A stretch of DNA of 32,171 nt from Paenibacillus agricola (lineage in GTDB: Bacteria > Bacillota > Bacilli > Paenibacillales > NBRC-103111): assembly GCF_011440305.1 (NCBI RefSeq), contig NZ_JAAOIW010000032.1:1-32171 (forward strand). The letters are read 5' to 3'. Under the pieces are notes generated by a model, which saw nothing but the letters and a program-made list of their open reading frames with translations, did not search any database and was not told the origin of the DNA. Shown here piece by piece: positions 22,526-30,413 of this stretch. Each line of letters starts with the position of its first letter. Position 1 is the stretch's first letter. Position numbers and translations under genes: made by a program.

Positions 22526-23596
22526 TTACAGAATGGGTCCACGCAGCGCATAAACCATATGAACCCACTCATTGATTTGCTGATAGAGTGTCGTGTAGCC
22601 ATGCAAATGGAACCATTGCAGCAGTTGTGAACGGTCTGATGGATGGATGCTGGCTAGAGCGGCCTGCAGGTCGCTCCTGCCCGCCTCTTTGAGCCGATTC
22701 AAGGCAACTGCCCTTGCTTCTGCATGTTCAAACATAAGCCCTGTAATCACGATTCTGCCATGAGGCCGCAGTACGCGATGCATCTCTTCAAGCCCTAGCA
22801 ATTGTTGGTTCTCATTGACATGATGAAAGGCAAAGCTTGTCCCGACCCAATGAAATTGCCCGTCGAAAAAGGGCAAAGCCAGCAGGTTGCCAAGCTTGGC
22901 TTGAAGCGCCGGATACTTGCTGCGGCAACGGGCAAGCATCTCGCGAGACTGCTCGACCGCTGACACTTCCGCGCCAAGCTCCAGCAGCCTGCCCGCCAAA
23001 TTCCCTGTGCCGGCACCGATATCGAGCCCGGACTCTCCGGGCTTGGGAGCCAGCCACTGCACCGTAAACGCCAGGGCCTGCTCATACTCGGCACCCGAAG
23101 CGATCCAGCCGAGCGGGCTTTCGTTATCCAGCGGTTTGCGGTCAAACTGCTCCGCGATTTGGTCAAAGCCCCACTGGTCCTCCCAGGAGGACCTCGCTGT
23201 CCGGATCTGCTTCATATGGGCGGCAAGCTGGAACAGATCGTCCAATACGAGCTGCTTGCCATCGTCCAGCCGTCCAATCAAGCCATCCATAGCTGCCAGC
23301 ATCTGCTTCCACTCCACCCACTGGGTGCTAAGCAGCGCACGTTGCAGTTCTAATTGGTGGCGTACTGTTGGTGCATCGCCACGGTCAAATTCATCCAGTA
23401 ACTTGGAGATATGCTCCACGCTCATACCCATTTCGCGGAAGGCCATAATCATTTGCAGCCGCCACGCATCCTCTACTGTATATTGGCGATAGCCATTGAG
23501 CTTATTTTTCTCAGGATGCAGCAGCCCCTTTTCCTCATAAAAACGAATGGCTCGCGGCGTCACATCCAGCTTAAGCGCCAGCTCGTTGATTTTCAT
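22526..23596 (-). CDS. MerR-type regulator fused to a SAM-dependent methyltransferase
   Basis: A 356-aa two-domain protein. Residues 1-70 are a MerR winged helix (MKINELALKLDVTPRAIRFY, GYRQYTVEDAWRLQMIM, FREMGMSVEHI). A coiled dimerisation helix follows (~75-130). Instead of a small effector domain, residues ~145-350 are a class I methyltransferase: motif I GLDIGAGTGNLAGRLLELGA, an acidic SAM residue after VSAVEQS, a motif like FHWVGTSFAFHHV, and VLRPHGRIVITGLM. The methyl acceptor is unknown; it might be a toxic small molecule the protein both senses and modifies. GGAGG is 5 nt before the ATG. A dyad lies just upstream. Confidence 0.87.
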   Translation of the reverse strand: MKINELALKLDVTPRAIRFYEEKGLLHPEKNKLNGYRQYTVEDAWRLQMIMAFREMGMSVEHISKLLDEFDRGDAPTVRHQLELQRALLSTQWVEWKQMLAAMDGLIGRLDDGKQLVLDDLFQLAAHMKQIRTARSSWEDQWGFDQIAEQFDRKPLDNESPLGWIASGAEYEQALAFTVQWLAPKPGESGLDIGAGTGNLAGRLLELGAEVSAVEQSREMLARCRSKYPALQAKLGNLLALPFFDGQFHWVGTSFAFHHVNENQQLLGLEEMHRVLRPHGRIVITGLMFEHAEARAVALNRLKEAGRSDLQAALASIHPSDRSQLLQWFHLHGYTTLYQQINEWVHMVYALRGPIL

Positions 23597-23613
23597 AGGA
23601 CCCTCCCCCTCTG

Positions 23614-23628
23614 TTACAGGTATTGTAA
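23614..23628. promoter_or_regulatory. Dyad upstream of the MerR-methyltransferase gene
   Basis: TTACA-ggtat-TGTAA is a perfect 5-5-5 inverted repeat 18 nt before the start codon. MerR proteins bind such dyads between -35 and -10 elements. It may be the protein's own operator; no clear -35/-10 pair was assigned. Confidence 0.45.
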
Positions 23629-23657
23629 ACCATCACGTAAGGGAAAGGTATATAGGT

Positions 23658-25190
23658 CTATCTTCGCTTGCGGATTTCTTTGATTAATCGGCGCAGCGTA
23701 GTTATGCCTAGAGCCAATGCGATCGTCATGCCCGAGAAGGTCACTCCCATAGCGATATATTCAAATACGGAATATTCCTTCATTTTGCTCCAATCGATAG
23801 GTCCCTTAAGATCCTCTATTACCTGGTTCATCCCATAGATCCCACTAATTACGGTATAGATGGTCAAGATCATCAACAAATAATTGGACCGTTTGGCTGT
23901 GAAATTTTCCTGGTACTTGTATAGGTCCGCCAGTGTTTTCTTCACCTCGGCAAAAAGCCCGTCGATGCCCATATGGTTGCGCAGCTGGAGAAATATTTCT
24001 TTTCCTTGGGGCTGGGAGGCAACCTCCAAAAAATAATATCGGGCTGAGAAAATCGTAATCGAACGAATCAGGTCATCGATTTCATCCTGGTTCTGATCCA
24101 ATTGCACATGGGAATAGCGATTCGATAATTTGAGCAGCACGATTCGATTAAACAAATTAATCAGCACGCCATAATAATAAGCCCCATATATATGGTTGCC
24201 TATGGCGGTTGTGATCTCCGCAGACTGATTCGTTAAGCAAACAAAGGAAGTCTCCTCCATCACGTACAAGGTATCTGGCCCCCAGCGGTCATAGGTATGG
24301 GCTCCGACATATCTTTGAATATAGTCCATATTCGATGAACTGGTATAAGGGTTCCCCTGCTGGTCCAGCCCGTCTGCCCGCGAGCCACGGTATAGATCAA
24401 CGGGCGATATTTCGCAGCCATCGGTAAATGAGACCATGCCCAGCACGTACATACGCTCATCTTCAAAATAAGGCAGCTTTTCGAAATAAGAATCCTGCAA
24501 ATTACTTTTATCCAGAAATGTCAGTATACCGGGCACAAGCATCTCAAATATAAAGTCCTCTACTTCATCATAATCCTTTTGATCCTTCACAATCCGGAGC
24601 TGCTCATTCTCATCCTTCATATTTTGCAGCACACGGAACCGATTTACGATTTCTAATGCCTGTGAATAGTTTAATTCTTCACATGGCAGCTCGACGCGAA
24701 TATTAATAAATCCCAAGTCAAAGGGACAAAGCCACACATCCAAGGAGTGGATTCGGATCGTATAGGCATCCCCATTCATGTGCAGCTCACAATCAAATTC
24801 TAAACGCTTGGAATAACGTTGGAATACATCCTCAGTCAGCTTATGGGGGAAAATCACACTGTTCGTAAAGGGCAAATAGTAGCGCTCCAAATTCAAATGC
24901 GATACCTTATAGCCCTCTCCATAAAAAGCCGTTTCCAGCTCCAGGTTGCCTAAAGCAAACGGAATAAAGCCATCCTTTTCTAACTGCTGCTTCATTTCCT
25001 CTTGGCAATCCGCATGTAAAGAAAAGGGAAACATAAACTGAAAGAGAGCTACCTTTAAGCTCTTTTCTTCTAATATAGGTCGTATCATCGTACTGGGTTG
25101 GATCATTGTTTTCGACGCCCCTATGGGTTCAATTCTTTGTCTTAATGGTAATAATACCTTATGTAAATGATAAAGGAAATTTCGATCCAT
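23658..25190 (-). CDS. Large protein with a C-terminal CorA-like GMN membrane module
   Basis: A 510-aa protein. Residues ~40-400 are soluble, mixed alpha/beta, and not recognised (PCEELNYSQALEIVNRFRVL, PYFEDERMYVLGMVSFTD). The end looks like a CorA metal channel: a long helix (HMGIDGLFAEVKKTLADLYK), TM1 (~436-455) closing with YGMN at 452-455, a short loop, TM2 (~475-499) and the basic tail RRLIKEIRKRR. GMN after TM1 is the CorA/Mrs2 selectivity signature. The soluble domain seems longer than in ordinary CorA. No ribosome binding site precedes 25190, and a divergent start lies only 17 nt away; ATGs at 25106 or 25088 are alternatives. Metal transport is an inference. Confidence 0.72.
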   Translation of the reverse strand: MDRNFLYHLHKVLLPLRQRIEPIGASKTMIQPSTMIRPILEEKSLKVALFQFMFPFSLHADCQEEMKQQLEKDGFIPFALGNLELETAFYGEGYKVSHLNLERYYLPFTNSVIFPHKLTEDVFQRYSKRLEFDCELHMNGDAYTIRIHSLDVWLCPFDLGFINIRVELPCEELNYSQALEIVNRFRVLQNMKDENEQLRIVKDQKDYDEVEDFIFEMLVPGILTFLDKSNLQDSYFEKLPYFEDERMYVLGMVSFTDGCEISPVDLYRGSRADGLDQQGNPYTSSSNMDYIQRYVGAHTYDRWGPDTLYVMEETSFVCLTNQSAEITTAIGNHIYGAYYYGVLINLFNRIVLLKLSNRYSHVQLDQNQDEIDDLIRSITIFSARYYFLEVASQPQGKEIFLQLRNHMGIDGLFAEVKKTLADLYKYQENFTAKRSNYLLMILTIYTVISGIYGMNQVIEDLKGPIDWSKMKEYSVFEYIAMGVTFSGMTIALALGITTLRRLIKEIRKRR

Positions 25191-25207
25191 GAGAGGAGCG
25201 TTGGGGC

Positions 25208-25677
25208 GTGGGGCTGCTTTTTATCGTTATTTATCTAATTCTTATTGCCTTGGTGCTTGAAGTAGCCTCAACGCTACTCATACGCTCATAATTGTCAAAA
25301 ACAAAAAGATGATGGCTTTACTTACTAAAAAATTTCATCGCCACCTCAATCAGCAGTTTGAGCTCCATCAGCTCCCCATTGAGGAAATCCTGTATACGAG
25401 CGACTTGGATTTAGTTATCGACATTCATGTACATGCAGATTCTGAATGGCTGCACCAGCGAACAGATCAGGTGTTTAATGGAGAGGTAGATATCCTGCTA
25501 TTATTTATTCAACGTGACCACCAAAAAATTAGGCAGCAATGTATGAAGCTTGAGACTCAGGAAGGCGATATTATGTTTGTTTATGGCAGCCAATCAGATA
25601 TCGAAGCGAAGTTCCACCACGAGCTGGAGAAAGCCAAGCAGGATATGGATAAAGACCAGCAGGTAATCGGTATTTAG
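25208..25677 (+). pseudogene. Broken TrkA-C-domain membrane protein gene
   Basis: Two pieces in different frames look like one gene. Piece 1 (25208-25291) has AGGAG 9 nt before a GTG and encodes one membrane helix (VGLLFIVIYLILIALVLEVA), then stops. Piece 2 (25309-25677, frame shifted) encodes a basic stretch KKFHRHLNQQFELHQLP and an RCK_C/TrkA-C-like domain (HADSEWLHQRTDQVFNGEVDILLLFIQRD ... EGDIMFVYGSQSDIEAKF in part), with no ribosome binding site. Related proteins, as I recall, have several membrane helices followed by this domain. The missing middle suggests an internal deletion with a frameshift. Translation of piece 2 alone is possible. Confidence 0.6.
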
Positions 25678-25726
25678 TTATTATATAACCTTTGATCCCT
25701 TGCCAGAAACGAAAAGGGCAAAACTT

Positions 25727-25764
25727 AAAAGCCGTTATCCCTAAAAAGGTATAACGGCTCTTTA
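25727..25764. terminator. Terminator between the broken TrkA-C gene and the AraC gene
   Basis: AGCCGTTAT (25730-25738) pairs with ATAACGGCT (25751-25759), extended by CC/GG, with an A-rich loop. The plus side ends in CTTTAC and the minus side in TTTTAAG. It serves two convergent genes. Confidence 0.75.
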
Positions 25765-25783
25765 CTTGCGATCCGAATCCAAA

Positions 25784-26713
25784 TTAGACTTGGTTGAACT
25801 CGCGGGCGGCCATTTGAGTGAGCTGTTCAAGGATTCGCTTCCTATAGTCCCGAGGCGGCATGCCGACGATTTTGTTAAAAACGGTGTAAAAGGCTTTGTA
25901 GTCCGAGAAGCCGACATCCAAGGAAATCTCGACGATTTTTTTATCGGAAATCTCCAGCAGCTTGCAGGCCTCCTCCATACGTAAATTGTGGACGTACTCT
26001 GTAACCGTCACGCCGGTGATTTCCTTGAACACTTTGCAAAAATAATTTTTATTGAAAAAGCATTTGGCAGAAAGCTCACCTAGGCTAATCGATTCCGAAT
26101 AATGCTCCTGCAGGTAGCGTACGATTTCATTAATCGCCCCCACTTTTTTGCTGATCGTGCGGTTGGCAGTATCGAATTCCATCCCCCGAATAATACGCAC
26201 GATCAGTTCAATCATATAAGCGCGAATCATCGAGCCACTGCCTGCCCGCCCAGCCGTATATTCCTGATATAGGTTATCGACCAACGGCTCGAACTCGTTT
26301 TTCTCCTCCTGCGATAGCTGCAAGCTGGCTTTACTTATCGATTGCTTCCAGAATTTATTGAATAAATGGGATAGCCTCAGGCTATTAAAATCATGGCTAA
26401 ACGCAAGCTCTCTATCAATAAATCCCGGTTTGAACAGGATGTTGTAGGTTATAAGATTCTCGTGCTCCTGCTCCCTGTAAAAAGAATGGGACACCCCGTA
26501 GTTAATAATAAACAGGTCACCCCGCGTCACTCGCTGAAGCTCATCCCCAAACCTATGGTAGCCGTAACCGCTTGCAACATAACAGATCTCAATACAATCA
26601 TGCGTGTGGTAACGCACCTGCTCCTTCAGCAGTTCATTAAACCGGACGATGCCAAAGGCTTCCCCTTGCTTAAAATACCTTACGCTTTCATAAACGACAG
26701 GCTCTGTAATCAT
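25784..26713 (-). CDS. AraC-family transcriptional regulator
   Basis: A 310-aa regulator. The N-terminal cupin sensor is seen as YHTHDCIEICYVASGYGYHRF (in part) with RGDLFIINYGVSHSF. The C-terminal ~100 residues carry two AraC helix-turn-helix units (SISLGELSAKCFFNKNYFCK and KIVEISLDVGFSDYKAFYTV) and the family end GMPPRDYRKR. The start at 26713 is 7 nt after GGGAG; the frame extends to 26755 without a site. It is divergent from the SDR and MDR genes, 148 bp apart, so it probably controls them in response to a sugar-like ligand. The ligand is unknown. Confidence 0.9.
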   Translation of the reverse strand: MITEPVVYESVRYFKQGEAFGIVRFNELLKEQVRYHTHDCIEICYVASGYGYHRFGDELQRVTRGDLFIINYGVSHSFYREQEHENLITYNILFKPGFIDRELAFSHDFNSLRLSHLFNKFWKQSISKASLQLSQEEKNEFEPLVDNLYQEYTAGRAGSGSMIRAYMIELIVRIIRGMEFDTANRTISKKVGAINEIVRYLQEHYSESISLGELSAKCFFNKNYFCKVFKEITGVTVTEYVHNLRMEEACKLLEISDKKIVEISLDVGFSDYKAFYTVFNKIVGMPPRDYRKRILEQLTQMAAREFNQV

Positions 26714-26861
26714 GCTCGATCTCCCTTCCACTAACAAAACCCCAATTAAAGCCAAATCTTAATTCCGACCATGTAGTAGTGAAAATCCGCCATATATTAC
26801 AAGACTAATGCAGAGTAAACTAATTTTCATCAGCTGATTTAAGAAGAGGAGGAACGTAGCT

Positions 26862-27806
26862 ATGACCATCCTGATTACCGGAGCAAGCGGTGATATCGGC
26901 AGCAAGTTAGCTGAGAGGCTGGTAGGTGCAAGTCAAAATGACGGGCAAAGTGACAATCGAAATGACGATCGAAACGACGGGCAAAAGAATGCACATGAAG
27001 TGGTTTGCCTCTCCAGGCATCATCCCCAAATGGCTGTGCCTCATTGGCTGGGCAATTTTGATTCCTTTGAGGATTTACAGCAGCTGGATGCCTTACAGAT
27101 TAAAGCGGTTGTCCATTTGGCCGCGGTCACTGGCGGATGCTCGGAGGAGGACGGCTTGTCCGTGAATGTGCTGGGAACGCGGCGGCTGTACCGCTATCTG
27201 TACGACCACGGCTGCCGGAAATTTATAACGGCCAGCTCGATTGCTGCTGTAGGCTGCCTGAGCCCGGCCTTTACCCCTTTGCAGCTGCCAATCCCAGACG
27301 AGCATCCTTGCTTGGCGGAGGATGCTTATGATATGTCAAAGGCGATGGTCGAGCAGTTGACCCACTATTTCCATCGGAAGCATGGTGATATCGACTTCAT
27401 TAATTATCGCCTGGGAGCGGTTGTCGATGATGAGCTTTGGAGGCCTAAGCCGATTACAGCAAGCTCCACGCTGCGGATTCCATTCACCAACCTGAGCGCG
27501 GTGTTCGTCAGCGATGTGCTCGATGCGCTGGTTACAGCCATTGAAGCGCCTCATCAGCCAGGCGTTCGCACCTACAATGTAGTAGGTGCGGATGCAAGCT
27601 GCGACGAGCCTGTGGCTGAGCTTTTGCTGCACAAGCTGGGCGTAGAGAAGGCCCAAGTTCTTCTCTCGCATTACCAGATACCCGGGAATGGCTATGCGAC
27701 TATATTCGATATGCGCCGGATCAAGGCCGAGCTTGGCTTCGAGCCCAAACGCAGCATGCGGCCTGGCCTGCAAATTGAGCAAGCTCAAAGCACACAGCCG
27801 AAATGA
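26862..27806 (+). CDS. NAD-dependent epimerase/dehydratase (extended SDR)
   Basis: A 314-aa Rossmann enzyme, probably an epimerase, dehydratase or reductase of a sugar or sugar acid. The glycine motif is ILITGASGDIGSKLAERL. The catalytic tyrosine and lysine are in EDAYDMSKAMVEQL (YxxxK), the serine in FITASSIAAVG, and AVVHLAAVTGG is the usual HLAA strand. Residues ~25-44 are an odd hydrophilic insert, QNDGQSDNRNDDRNDGQ, made by a 12-bp DNA repeat between the first helix and second strand. GAGGAGGAACG precedes the ATG. It is followed after 40 nt by the MDR gene. The substrate is unknown. Confidence 0.88.
   Translation: MTILITGASGDIGSKLAERLVGASQNDGQSDNRNDDRNDGQKNAHEVVCLSRHHPQMAVPHWLGNFDSFEDLQQLDALQIKAVVHLAAVTGGCSEEDGLSVNVLGTRRLYRYLYDHGCRKFITASSIAAVGCLSPAFTPLQLPIPDEHPCLAEDAYDMSKAMVEQLTHYFHRKHGDIDFINYRLGAVVDDELWRPKPITASSTLRIPFTNLSAVFVSDVLDALVTAIEAPHQPGVRTYNVVGADASCDEPVAELLLHKLGVEKAQVLLSHYQIPGNGYATIFDMRRIKAELGFEPKRSMRPGLQIEQAQSTQPK
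26934..26981 (+). repeat. In-frame 12-bp minisatellite, four copies
   Basis: Four consecutive 12-mers of the form CRAARYGACRRK encode QNDG, QSDN, RNDD and RNDG. A partial fifth copy (CAAAAG) follows. The unit length is a multiple of three, so copy changes would keep the epimerase frame. Confidence 0.85.
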
Positions 27807-27846
27807 GCAGCTTTTACAACTACTACTTTTAAAGGAGATCTAAACC

Positions 27847-28818
27847 ATGGGTTCAACTACAATGATCGGTTTGGCGGTTACGGAGCTTGGTAAAAAGGCG
27901 GAGCTGATCGAATTGCTCCGCCCCCAGGTGGATGACGATTCCATTGTGATCCAAACGGCTTATTCTTGTGTCAGCATCGGTACCGAAATGTGGATCGCAA
28001 CCGGACGTCGAAAGGATTATGGAGATCCCCCGTTTATTAACGGGTATCAGGCAACAGGCACAGTCGTTGAGTTGGGGGCTAACGTGGATCACGTGGTGGA
28101 AGGCGACTTGGTCGCTGTTTTTTGCTCCGGGGCGCATGGACAATTCGTGAAAGCGAAAAAGCACCTCGTCTACAAGCTGAACAACGAAAGCTCGCTGCAA
28201 ACGGCCTCGATGTTCGTCCAGCCCTCTGTTGCCGCCAACGCTTACAATTTGGCCAGCATCGAAACCGGCCACCTCGTTTACATCGTTGGACAAGGCTTTA
28301 TCGGGCAATGTGCAGCCAAGCTCGCACGCTTGAAGGGGGCTTATGTCATCTCGTCAGACATCTCCCCGACAAGATTGAAGCTGTCTGCCAAGCATTGTGC
28401 AGATTGGGCCATTGATGCTTCAGAGCGTCCTGCTTCGCAGCAAATATTGGAGCGCTTCCCCGAAGGCGCCGATGTGGTTGCGGAATCCAGCGGATTTACA
28501 CAGCTGGTCGACGATGCCATGACGAGCTGCAGGAAGCGCGGCCAATTTATTTTCATGGGCTGGTATCCCGATAATATTACGTATAATTTTAATATTCCGC
28601 ACCAGAAGCAGCTATCTGCTTTTTATCCATGCTTTATAGGGCCCCGATCCGTCCAGGAATCGGTCATTCGCATGATCGAGAACGGATCGCTGCCGCTGCA
28701 AGAACATATCTCCCATTTGGTGCATTGGCAGGATTCGGCAGCCACCTATAACACGTTATTTACGCCTGAGAGAAATCAATATAACGTTATTCTTTTTGAC
28801 TGGCATTCACCACATTAG
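27847..28818 (+). CDS. Medium-chain (zinc-type) alcohol/polyol dehydrogenase
   Basis: A 323-aa MDR-superfamily dehydrogenase. The N-terminal GroES-like half has YSCVSIGTEMWIATGR and FINGYQATGTVVELG. The NAD-binding half has VYIVGQGFIGQCAAKLARLKGA (G-x-G-x-x-G) and ADVVAESSG. The usual catalytic-zinc cysteine context (C-x-T-D) reads CVSIGTE, as in MDR proteins active on sugar-like substrates (BchC-type). AAGGAG lies before the ATG. It is co-directional with the epimerase. Its last 32 nt overlap the end of the convergent hydroxyacid dehydrogenase gene. Product and substrate unknown. Confidence 0.87.
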   Translation: MGSTTMIGLAVTELGKKAELIELLRPQVDDDSIVIQTAYSCVSIGTEMWIATGRRKDYGDPPFINGYQATGTVVELGANVDHVVEGDLVAVFCSGAHGQFVKAKKHLVYKLNNESSLQTASMFVQPSVAANAYNLASIETGHLVYIVGQGFIGQCAAKLARLKGAYVISSDISPTRLKLSAKHCADWAIDASERPASQQILERFPEGADVVAESSGFTQLVDDAMTSCRKRGQFIFMGWYPDNITYNFNIPHQKQLSAFYPCFIGPRSVQESVIRMIENGSLPLQEHISHLVHWQDSAATYNTLFTPERNQYNVILFDWHSPH

Positions 28819-29761
28819 TCGGCTGACCGGATAAAAAGTGCTGGACATTGTCTACTGCCGTCCCCATCAGCCTGGCTCTGGCTTCTTTGGTTGCCCAAGC
28901 AATATGAGGGGTGATCAGGCAATTATCTGCTGAAAACAGCGGATTGGTAGGCAAGGAAGGCTCTATAGAAAGCACGTCCACCGCAGCGCCGGCGATTCGT
29001 CCGTTGTTCAGCGCATCGGCCAGGTCCTGTTCATGAATTAACGCGCCACGGGAGGTATTGATCAACAAGGCGGAAGGCTTCATTAGCGCCAGCCGCTCGG
29101 CATTGATCAGCTTCTCTGTGGAAGCGGTTAACGGACAATGCAAGCTAATCACATCCGATTCAACAAGCAACTGCTCCAGTTCAACCCACTCTACCCCTTC
29201 AATGGCTGCCGGGTGGCTTCGACCGCTTCCCACAGCAATTACCCTCATGCCAAAAGCTTTGGCGATTTTCGCTACCTGCCCGCCAATACGTCCCAGCCCG
29301 ATCAAGCCCATTGTTTTACCAGCCAGCTCAACAAGCGGAGAACGCGTGAAGCAAAAGTCAGGGCAATGGTTCCATTCGCCATCATGTACAGCATCGCTAT
29401 GTCGTTGCACACGGTGGCACAGCTCTAACAATAGCGCAAACACAAACTGGGCTACGGAATGCGTGCCATAGGTAGGAATATTCGCAACCGGTATCCCTCG
29501 CTCACGAGCCGCATCAATATCTACAATATTATAGCCAGTTGCCAGCACGCCGATATAACGAAGCTTGGGCAATTGCTCAAGTGTAGCCGCAGATAGCTGC
29601 GTTTTATTGGTTAGGATCATATCCGCGTTAGCTGCGCGCTCCATCAATTCGGCAGCTGAGGTCCTGTCATAGACGGTGACATTGCCCAACTGCTCAAGCC
29701 TGCCCCAATCCAAATCTCCCGGGTTTAAGGTGTACCCATCCAATACCACGATATTTACCAT
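28787..29761 (-). CDS. D-2-hydroxyacid dehydrogenase (glycerate dehydrogenase-like)
   Basis: An NAD-dependent dehydrogenase of about 324 residues that reduces 2-keto acids such as hydroxypyruvate to D-hydroxy acids. The NAD fold is TMGLIGLGRIGGQVAKIAKA. The catalytic residues are the Arg in LLINTSRGALIHE, the Glu in VDVLSIEPSLP, and the His in LITPHIAWAT. The start VNIVVLDGYTLNPGDLDW is typical of the HprA-like branch. AAAGGAG gives 8 nt spacing to the ATG at 29761 and 5 nt to one at 29764. It converges on the MDR gene with a 32-nt 3' overlap, so the two transcripts are antisense at their ends. Confidence 0.92.
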   Translation of the reverse strand: MVNIVVLDGYTLNPGDLDWGRLEQLGNVTVYDRTSAAELMERAANADMILTNKTQLSAATLEQLPKLRYIGVLATGYNIVDIDAARERGIPVANIPTYGTHSVAQFVFALLLELCHRVQRHSDAVHDGEWNHCPDFCFTRSPLVELAGKTMGLIGLGRIGGQVAKIAKAFGMRVIAVGSGRSHPAAIEGVEWVELEQLLVESDVISLHCPLTASTEKLINAERLALMKPSALLINTSRGALIHEQDLADALNNGRIAGAAVDVLSIEPSLPTNPLFSADNCLITPHIAWATKEARARLMGTAVDNVQHFLSGQPTNVVNASQKE

Positions 29762-29861
29762 CATAATCTCTCCTTTTAGCCATCTATCCATTTAAAAGCC
29801 TTCATTTATCATACATCAAGGTAAGCGATTTATCTTCATCTGTTTCTGCCTAATTTCAAAA

Positions 29862-30269
29862 ATGAACCTGCGAATTTTTTGGACAAGTTACACAATTTTG
29901 CTGATTGGCAATGGGCTGCTACATACTTGCATGGATATTTATGTGTTGGGGGGTGGTCTTCGATTTGACTTATCGCAACGGAGTAATAGGGCATATCCGG
30001 TCTTATTATGTGACGAAAACTCTGAGGAGGCCACTATGAACGTCCCAATGGATGAAGCAGAGAAGCTATTTATTGTAGGAACAAGAAGCACGACCCCTGC
30101 TATCACTGACGTTATCGATGCTTGGCCCAAGCCATGGCTATTAGCCCGCGTCTTTTTGTGGGTAATGATTGCTTATATCGGGATGTATATAGGTTTTGTC
30201 CTTTTTTGGCAACTTCAATTTCCTCCCAGGTCTTATTATTCTAGGTGGCGGGTTATAAATGGATATTGA
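29862..30269 (+). CDS. Small membrane protein of unknown family
   Basis: I do not recognise this protein. The open frame codes 135 residues with a hydrophobic N-terminal segment (WTSYTILLIGNGLLH) and another near the end (VFLWVMIAYIGMYIGFVLFW), separated by a hydrophilic part (MDEAEKLFIVGTRSTTPAI). The ATG at 29862 has no ribosome binding site. An internal ATG at 30036 has GAGGAGG 5 nt upstream and would give 77 residues with one membrane helix, so the true gene may be 30036-30269. A terminator follows. No operon partner is evident. Confidence 0.5.
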   Translation: MNLRIFWTSYTILLIGNGLLHTCMDIYVLGGGLRFDLSQRSNRAYPVLLCDENSEEATMNVPMDEAEKLFIVGTRSTTPAITDVIDAWPKPWLLARVFLWVMIAYIGMYIGFVLFWQLQFPPRSYYSRWRVINGY

Positions 30270-30332
30270 CAATATGGAAATATTATAGAAGAATTAGATT
30301 CTAAACCAACTGCCACAACTATAGAATCGGCT

Positions 30333-30378
30333 TAAGGTTAACCCGCAGGAGATTTCCTCCGGGTTAGCCTTATTTATT
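30333..30378 (+). terminator. Terminator after the unknown membrane protein gene
   Basis: AAGGTTAACCCG pairs with CGGGTTAGCCTT around AGGAGATTTCCT, which itself pairs (AGGA/TCCT). The hairpin is followed by TATTTATTT. It lies about 65 nt after the stop codon and just before the HAD gene. Confidence 0.8.
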
Positions 30379-30413
30379 TGCTTAAGAATCCTTAAGAAAA
30401 GAGTGAGGACACA

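Noticed and set aside
22837-23492. Long plus-strand frames opposite the MerR-methyltransferase gene
   Set aside because: They are high-GC shadows (Ser/Arg/Pro-rich) of a gene with clear domains on the other strand.
26714-26861. Promoter for the SDR/MDR genes (TATATT near 26793)
   Set aside because: A TATATT is present but the sequence 17 nt upstream is a poor -35 (CATGTA). It may be activator-dependent, but I could not support a specific call.
29058-29471. Open frame opposite the hydroxyacid dehydrogenase
   Set aside because: Antisense shadow with Ser/Thr/Pro-rich translation and no start signal.
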